Assembly: GCA_964646495.1 (NCBI GenBank)
Contig: CAZYEO010000083.1
Location: forward strand, 1-10,359
Reading direction: 5' to 3'
DNA length: 10,359 nt
DNA from: HGM05232 sp964646495
GTDB taxonomy: Bacteria; Bacteroidota; Bacteroidia; Bacteroidales; Muribaculaceae
Positions within the stretch are counted from its first letter, which is position 1, and each line of letters starts with the position of its first letter. Below the pieces are notes generated by a model. The model was not told the DNA's origin. It did no database searches and saw only the letters and a program-made list of their open reading frames with translations. Below are positions 6,763-10,359 of this stretch, piece by piece. The position numbers and the translations under genes are program-made.

Positions 6763-7524
6763 TTATAATGCTGATAGATGATGCTCAAGTTCGGTGATCG
6801 ATTGTCGTAAATGAATTGCACCTTTATGCGCATACGCAATATTTCCTGTTTCTTCCGACACCACAATCGCCACGGCATCGGTGGCTTGTGCTATTCCGAG
6901 GGCTGATCTATGGCGTAACCCCAAATGCTTGGGCAAATTGCTATCGTGCGACACGGGCAGGATGCACCCGGCAGCCATTATGCGATGGTCGGCTATTATC
7001 ATGGCTCCATCGTGGAGCGGACTGTTTTTGAAGAATATATTTTCGATCAGACGCGTATTTATGTCGGCATCGATCATGTCGCCGAGTTTCTCGTATTTTT
7101 CGAGCGAAATATCTTGTTGTATCACGATCAAAGCCCCGGTTTTACTTTTCGACATACTCATGCATGCATACACTACCGGCATTATCCATGCAGCCGAAGT
7201 AGGCTGAACTCCATTTTTCCGCACCAGAATCGACCTCAAATATTTCCACCGCTTATGCGAACCGATATCTACCAAGAATCGCTTTATCGGATCTTGAAAC
7301 AAAATTACGAACACCAGCAACCCGATATTCATGAATTTATCCATTATAGTACCGATAAGTCTCATTTCGAGAATCTCGCTCGCCACCACCCACACCACTA
7401 TAAATGCAAGCACACCGATAAAGATATTGAGCGACCCCGATTCCTTCATCATGCGATAAAGATAATAGAGCAACGTAGCTACGAGTAATATATCCAGAGC
7501 ATCTTTTATGCCAAATTGATCCAT
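6763..7524 (-). CDS. cdaA: Membrane diadenylate cyclase (c-di-AMP synthase), CdaA type
   Basis: This 253-residue protein should condense two ATP into cyclic di-AMP, a second messenger tied to potassium, osmotic and cell-wall balance. The N-terminus has three likely membrane helices (about 9-24, 32-50, 60-76) followed by a linker with ILFQDPIKRFLVDIG. The DAC (DisA_N) domain covers about 95-240 and has both diagnostic motifs: PLHDGAMII with D172, G173 and A174, and LRHRSALGIAQ with R204, H205 and R206. EETGNIAYAHKG follows at 224-235. The layout of three helices then one cyclase domain is that of CdaA/DacA rather than DisA. It starts five bases after the folP stop, so the two are one operon and probably translationally coupled. 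As far as I recall, this pairing recurs in Bacteroidota. No clear terminator follows it. Confidence 0.95.
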   Translation of the reverse strand: MDQFGIKDALDILLVATLLYYLYRMMKESGSLNIFIGVLAFIVVWVVASEILEMRLIGTIMDKFMNIGLLVFVILFQDPIKRFLVDIGSHKRWKYLRSILVRKNGVQPTSAAWIMPVVYACMSMSKSKTGALIVIQQDISLEKYEKLGDMIDADINTRLIENIFFKNSPLHDGAMIIADHRIMAAGCILPVSHDSNLPKHLGLRHRSALGIAQATDAVAIVVSEETGNIAYAHKGAIHLRQSITELEHHLSAL

Positions 7525-7529
7525 AACTT

Positions 7530-8381
7530 TTATGTATTAGACATGGTTGTTGTAACAAGTCTCATGGTTTCCACTGCCGCTTTCACATCATGTACACGAA
7601 GAATGTTAGCACCCTTCATCAAAGCAATGGTATTAAGAGCGGTAGTGCCGTTGAGCGAGTCGGCAGGAGTGATGCCAAGCGACTTGTATATCATTGATTT
7701 TCTCGAAATACCCACCAATAGCGGATGATCGAGATATGTAAATTCCTCAAGTTGAGCCATCAAACGGAAATTTTGCTGAACATTCTTACTGAATCCAAAC
7801 CCCGGATCTACTATCACATCGGTCGCTCCGAGAGAACCCAAACGATCGATCTTCTTGGCGAGGTCGCGTATCACATCCACCACCACATCATCGTAGTCGG
7901 TGAGAGTGGTCATGGTGTGCGGATTGCCACGCATGTGCATCAACACATAGGGGACACCGAGCGATGCTACCGTTGCATACATATTTTCATCCAGATCCCC
8001 TCCCGAAATATCATTAATAATCCCTACTCCATATTCCTCTACACATCTGCGAGCCACCGAAGCACGAAATGTATCGACCGAAACAATTGCATCGGGCGCA
8101 ATATCGCGTATCAACTTCAGCCCCTCGGCAAGTCTTGAATACTCCTCGTCGGGGGATATGTCGTCGGCAAAGGGACGCGATGAATACCCTCCTATATCGA
8201 TAATATCTGCTCCTTCGTCGATGAGCTGACGCACGCGACTCTCTATCTTGGCATGCACATTGCATCGGCTGCCATCATAAAAGGAGTCAGGGGTTACATT
8301 CAAAATTCCCATTATCCACGGGCGATCGATCGTCAGAAGATCGCCACCTACATTGAGGGTGTAAGGCTTAAAGTAATTCAC
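7530..8381 (-). CDS. folP: Dihydropteroate synthase
   Basis: DHPS condenses p-aminobenzoate with dihydropterin pyrophosphate in folate synthesis and is the target of sulfonamides. All family motifs are present (numbered from the GTG start): MGILNVTPDSFYDG (24-37), DIGGYSSRP (62-70, the pABA-loop region), SVDTFRASVA (101-110), INDISGG (122-128), MHMRGNPHTM (148-157), DPGFGFSKN (192-200), SRKSM (226-230) and RVHDV (262-266). The frame is open to an ATG at 8453, but the predicted promoter (8410-8442) lies downstream of it. The first usable codon after the predicted start of transcription is GTG at 8381-8379, giving 283 residues, in line with the family. The 24 extra residues from 8453 show no family similarity that I recognise. 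It heads the folP-cdaA operon. The exact start is less certain than the function. Confidence 0.95.
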   Translation of the reverse strand: MNYFKPYTLNVGGDLLTIDRPWIMGILNVTPDSFYDGSRCNVHAKIESRVRQLIDEGADIIDIGGYSSRPFADDISPDEEYSRLAEGLKLIRDIAPDAIVSVDTFRASVARRCVEEYGVGIINDISGGDLDENMYATVASLGVPYVLMHMRGNPHTMTTLTDYDDVVVDVIRDLAKKIDRLGSLGATDVIVDPGFGFSKNVQQNFRLMAQLEEFTYLDHPLLVGISRKSMIYKSLGITPADSLNGTTALNTIALMKGANILRVHDVKAAVETMRLVTTTMSNT

Positions 8382-8409
8382 TTGAAAGCATATATTGTTT
8401 TTAGATATT

Positions 8410-8442
8410 GCGAATATACAACTATTATGGCTGCTCAGCAAA
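8410..8442 (-). promoter_or_regulatory. Promoter of the folP-cdaA operon
   Basis: On the minus strand TTTG (8442-8439) is followed by 20 bases and then TATATTCGC (8418-8410), one mismatch from TAnnTTTGC. Transcription should start near 8404. This puts the ATG at 8453 outside the message and favours the GTG at 8381. Confidence 0.6.
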
Positions 8443-8491
8443 ATAATCATCAAATATCATGCGTACCTACCCTAAAAATAACGGCACGACA

Positions 8492-8560
8492 ATATCGAAA
8501 AGCCCGAAGGTTTATCCCTACGGACTTATCGATATGCTTCGGGATAAATATCCCCGATAT
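8492..8560 (-). terminator. Structured terminator-like region with two competing hairpins
   Basis: This lies just past the 84-residue gene. On the minus strand CCCGAAG (8543-8537) pairs with CTTCGGG (8509-8503), which is followed by CTTTT. An outer ATATCG/CGATAT pair (8560-8555 with 8497-8492) can enclose it. Alternatively TTTATCCC (8548-8541) pairs with GGGATAAA (8518-8511). The two folds share bases 8541-8543 and exclude each other. It probably ends the barrel-protein operon before the folP promoter, but the U-run is short and the loops are long. Confidence 0.5.
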
Positions 8561-8568
8561 ACTGATTT

Positions 8569-8823
8569 TTAGTCTTTAGCGGTAGTCAAACGACCCAATG
8601 CAAAATATGACAACCCCACGCATAGTATTCCAGCCACCATAATATTATACCATTCCAGCAGTGCTATTATACATCTTGCCACCAATATCACCCCGATTAA
8701 TGCTCCTATAATATAAAACACAATATTTTCACCTTTCGTCATTATTGGCGAATCCGGATGCTTAGGAAGTATAAAATACACCCATATCACATAAAAAACT
8801 GCTGCTATCGATGTACCTACCAT
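8569..8823 (-). CDS. Small three-helix membrane protein of unknown function
   Basis: I do not recognise this 84-residue protein. It is strongly hydrophobic with three likely membrane helices (about 4-19, 33-56, 59-77), a short polar loop KHPDSPIMTKGEN after the first, and a charged tail RLTTAKD. There is no signal peptide or lipobox. The ATG at 8823 directly follows an in-frame TGA (8826-8824). Before that TGA the same frame is open for 13 codons back to an ATG at 8865, so the original protein may once have been longer (see the mini-ORF entry). It is the second gene of an apparent operon after the outer-membrane barrel gene, and a terminator-like structure follows. It could be a helper or anchor for the barrel protein, but that is only a guess from position. 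Confidence 0.65.
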   Translation of the reverse strand: MVGTSIAAVFYVIWVYFILPKHPDSPIMTKGENIVFYIIGALIGVILVARCIIALLEWYNIMVAGILCVGLSYFALGRLTTAKD

Positions 8824-8865
8824 TCAAGAAGACTCATACTCTAAATTTTCATGGTTTATATTCAT
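8824..8865 (-). other. 13-codon open frame between the barrel gene and the 84-residue gene
   Basis: ATG at 8865 opens MNINHENLEYESS and stops at TGA 8826-8824, immediately before the ATG of the 84-residue protein (TGAATG). It starts nine bases after the barrel gene's stop. It is in the same frame as the gene downstream, so it could be a coupled leader peptide, the former N-terminus of that protein cut by a nonsense change, or chance. The acidic, polar composition would suit a cytoplasmic N-terminal tail ahead of the first helix. Confidence 0.35.
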
Positions 8866-8874
8866 TGCTGATTC

Positions 8875-9627
8875 TCATTTTTTAGTTTTTATAGGCATCT
8901 CTTTTTTTGACAACTTAAATGTGTAGCCAACCGTGAAATCAAAACTTTTGGTCTTGATATGGCGATCGTAAGTTTTATTCATATCCAACCATCCACGTGT
9001 GTACATAAATCCGATTTTAAACCTATCAAAATACACATCAAATCCGATTTTACCCCCCATATCAAAACGTTTAAACTTATCGTAATCGCCATATTCCATT
9101 TTTTGATTTTCAAAAACATTATCTATATGCGACTCAAAAGCCCCTCCGGCATCATTTGTGCCATATAGCGATCCACTACCATTAAGACCCACGGCAAAAT
9201 ACATACCTAACTTTACAGCCAGTCGTATATCGGGCTTGCTTCTATCTCTATTAATTTTTATCAAGCCACCCAATAATATCGGAACTTCTAAGTTGTTAAC
9301 AGATACATCAAGACGATTGACGGTTTTGGTATATTCCGAATTGAAATTATTTAGATTAAATTGTCGTCTATTCCATCTCAACCCACTTTCTACCAATATA
9401 AATCCTGCTCCACAATAATTAATATAGACTCCTGCCGATTGATTCAGTTGCAGAGGTTGTTGCACGTTGGATGCACTTACACTATTAAGCCCTACCCCGG
9501 CATCTACTCCGATTCTTAAATAATTGTAGTCATAATAATTACGCACGCTTTTATCCGCCTCCTTTTGTGCCGTTATCGTTCCTACTCCGAGCAACAAAGC
9601 CATAAATACAAATACTAACTGTTTCAT
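8875..9627 (-). CDS. Outer-membrane beta-barrel protein (PorT-like)
   Basis: From the chosen start this is a 250-residue exported protein. The signal peptide MKQLVFVFMALLLGVGTITA is followed by QKEA, with probable cleavage after A20. The mature part alternates polar and hydrophobic residues in strand-like runs, for example YLRIGVDAGVGLNSV (36-50), GAGFILVESGLRWN (73-86), NNLEVPILLGGLIKI (111-125), IRLAVKLGMYFAVGL (134-148), GGKIGFDVYFDRFKIGFMYTRG (191-212) and SFDFTVGYTFKLS (228-240). The pattern and the 'LEVPILL' strand fit the Bacteroidota outer-membrane beta-barrel family that includes PorT. Ligand and role are unknown. The C-terminus ends in a lysine-rich tail after the last strand rather than in an aromatic residue. 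An in-frame ATG at 9672 lies inside the promoter box, so the ATG at 9627 with a proper signal peptide is preferred. It leads the two-gene operon with the 84-residue membrane protein. Confidence 0.8.
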   Translation of the reverse strand: MKQLVFVFMALLLGVGTITAQKEADKSVRNYYDYNYLRIGVDAGVGLNSVSASNVQQPLQLNQSAGVYINYCGAGFILVESGLRWNRRQFNLNNFNSEYTKTVNRLDVSVNNLEVPILLGGLIKINRDRSKPDIRLAVKLGMYFAVGLNGSGSLYGTNDAGGAFESHIDNVFENQKMEYGDYDKFKRFDMGGKIGFDVYFDRFKIGFMYTRGWLDMNKTYDRHIKTKSFDFTVGYTFKLSKKEMPIKTKK

Positions 9628-9668
9628 GTTTTTTATTTTAGGTTTATAATTTATTGTTTTTCTCACAA

Positions 9669-9701
9669 GCAAAGTTATATTTCATGGTTAGTTGTTGCAA
9701 A
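9669..9701 (-). promoter_or_regulatory. Promoter of the barrel-protein operon
   Basis: On the minus strand TTTG (9701-9698) is followed by 20 bases and then TAACTTTGC (9677-9669), a full match to the Bacteroidota consensus. Transcription should start near 9662, leaving a leader of about 35 bases before the ATG at 9627. Confidence 0.75.
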
Positions 9702-9706
9702 TTTTA

Positions 9707-9803
9707 TGGTAGACACTTGGTGGACAGAAACCTCTAAACTCGTTTTTATATCACACTGTAAACAAGCCAATTAGCACGCTATGCACAAACAATTTGGTGG
9801 ACA
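9707..9803. repeat. Three copies of TGGTRGACA
   Basis: TGGTAGACA occurs at 9707-9715, and TGGTGGACA at 9718-9726 and 9795-9803. The last two are embedded in a 10-bp identity, TTGGTGGACA (9717-9726 and 9794-9803). The first two start 11 bases apart, about one helical turn, and lie just upstream of the barrel gene's -33 box. They look like possible binding sites for a regulator. Confidence 0.55.
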
Positions 9804-9888
9804 AGAGGGAGACTTGGCATAAAAAGGGGATAAAAATCACGCCTAAAAATGGGGAAATGAAAAAATATCAAATTAATAGCATATTCAT

Positions 9889-9921
9889 CTTTTTTATGTC
9901 ATATATTAATTATACATTTGC
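9889..9921 (+). promoter_or_regulatory. Possible promoter of the TPR-like gene
   Basis: TACATTTGC at 9913-9921 matches the TAnnTTTGC box exactly. At a 20-base spacing upstream only CTTT is found (9889-9892), a poor -33 box. Transcription would begin near 9928, about 58 bases before the ATG at 9986. Confidence 0.4.
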
Positions 9922-9985
9922 CATATTATTACTTTTATTCACTTATATAGCTATAATTGCTATTATACACGCTTGAGTCGCACAC

Positions 9986-10359
9986 ATGAAAAAGATAGCT
10001 TATATCTCTATTGCCACATTATTTACGATAATAGTAATCGTCGCTGTGTATGTAAGGAGTAGCCATACGCCGGATAGGATCGTTGAGCAGAAACTATTTG
10101 TAGCCGATAGCTTAATGTTCATAAAGCCTGATAGCTCCCTTTCGATCTTAGAAGGGATGAAAAGCAATCGATTTAACAAACACAATAGAGCACTACATGC
10201 GCTACTACTATCGCAAGCTCGATCTCGAAACTATATTATCCCTGAAAATGATTCGTTGATAAATATTGCTATTGATTATTTCACCATGAGCAATGACTCT
10301 ATTCGCAAAGCTTGGACTTATGTATATGCTTCGGATGTGTATACAGATCTCTCGGATAA
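9986..10359 (+). CDS. Membrane-anchored, probably TPR-containing regulatory protein, partial
   Basis: The ATG at 9986 opens a frame that stays open to the window end (124 full codons), so the C-terminal part is missing. The N-terminus MKKIAYISIATLFTIIVIVA is a signal-anchor or membrane helix (about 4-23) with no lipobox. The rest is helical and polar, with ADSLMFIKPDSSLSILEGM (41-59), RALHALLLSQARSRNY (68-83), ENDSLINIAIDYFT (87-100) and SNDSIRKAWTYVYASDVY (102-119). This spacing of helix pairs resembles a Bacteroidales family of TPR sensor-like proteins, many of which carry a later membrane helix and a coiled coil, histidine-kinase or LuxR-type domain. Which output domain this one has cannot be seen. 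It is transcribed away from the barrel operon and could regulate it; that is inference from position. Confidence 0.65.
   Translation, partial: MKKIAYISIATLFTIIVIVAVYVRSSHTPDRIVEQKLFVADSLMFIKPDSSLSILEGMKSNRFNKHNRALHALLLSQARSRNYIIPENDSLINIAIDYFTMSNDSIRKAWTYVYASDVYTDLSD

Larger units (their letters stand above)
9702..9985. other. Divergent intergenic region without a convincing gene
   Basis: Together with 9628-9701 this makes a 358-base gap between the barrel gene (minus) and the TPR-like gene (plus). It is AT-rich. It holds three copies of TGGTRGACA (9707-9715, 9718-9726, 9795-9803) close to the minus-strand promoter and a possible plus-strand promoter near 9889-9921. A 60-codon plus-strand frame (9794-9976) is present but unconvincing. 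No RNA gene or mobile element is visible. Confidence 0.6.

Noticed and set aside
6925..7488. 187-codon plus-strand frame
   Set aside because: It lies wholly antisense to cdaA, whose family motifs are intact, and its translation is rich in His, Tyr and Arg as expected of a shadow frame.
8875..8877. TGA as a sense codon joining the barrel gene, the 13-codon frame and the 84-residue protein
   Set aside because: TGA ends wzx at the expected place, tryptophan is coded by TGG throughout, and Bacteroidales use the standard code. The shared frame is a one-in-three coincidence for the barrel gene.
9794..9976. 60-codon plus-strand frame with a hydrophobic C-terminal half
   Set aside because: The candidate promoter of the downstream gene lies inside it, no promoter precedes it, its length is expected by chance in AT-rich DNA, and the hydrophobic part follows from the T-rich sequence. 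A real small membrane peptide cannot be fully excluded.
1..10359. CRISPR array, insertion sequence or toxin/defence system
   Set aside because: No regularly spaced repeats, transposase or nuclease motifs, or terminal inverted repeats were seen on either strand.

Overview
The window looks like chromosome from a member of the Bacteroidales (Bacteroidota). The reasons are promoters of the TTTG / TAnnTTTG type typical of that group, no clear Shine-Dalgarno sequences, a PorT-like outer-membrane barrel, a Bacteroidales-style TPR sensor-like protein, and a short Wza plus a fused Wzc-type tyrosine kinase ending in YGYGYG. The genus cannot be fixed from this sequence. All genes except the last one lie on the minus strand, so the transcribed order runs from high to low coordinates.

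Left part (1 to about 5080): one end of a surface-polysaccharide (capsule or exopolysaccharide) locus. In transcription order it holds a Wzx-type flippase (3654-5075), a lipoprotein Wza-type exporter (2683-3483), a Wzc-type chain-length regulator/BY-kinase (363-2663), and the first 115 codons of a hydrophobic protein that is probably the polymerase or ligase (1-345). Together these are the flip, polymerise, control-length and export parts of a Wzx/Wzy pathway. Sugar-synthesis and glycosyltransferase genes must lie beyond position 1. The 170-bp gap between wzx and wza holds a terminator-like hairpin whose arm is repeated downstream.

Middle (about 5180-8453): a housekeeping block. A tRNA-Gln(UUG) gene with a strong terminator separates the polysaccharide locus from tyrS (tyrosyl-tRNA synthetase). 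Next come folP (dihydropteroate synthase) and cdaA (membrane diadenylate cyclase), five bases apart and almost certainly one operon (folP first).

Right part (8454-10359): a small operon of an outer-membrane beta-barrel protein (8875-9627) and an unrecognised 84-residue three-helix membrane protein (8569-8823). Between them is a 13-codon open frame in the same frame as both. Divergent from it on the plus strand is the start of a membrane-anchored, probably TPR-containing, protein cut by the window end.

Four minus-strand promoters (omp, folP, tyrS, tRNA-Gln) show the same layout: a TTTG-like box, exactly 20 bases, then a TAnnTTTGC-like box. They show that the longest possible frames for tyrS, folP and the barrel protein start too far upstream, so I moved those starts inward. 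I found no CRISPR array, insertion sequence, phage gene or clearly novel defence system. The most interesting items are small-scale: alternative hairpins in two intergenic regions, a 15-bp perfect inverted repeat inside a gene, an in-frame TGA before the 84-residue protein, and repeated TGGTRGACA motifs in the divergent intergenic region.
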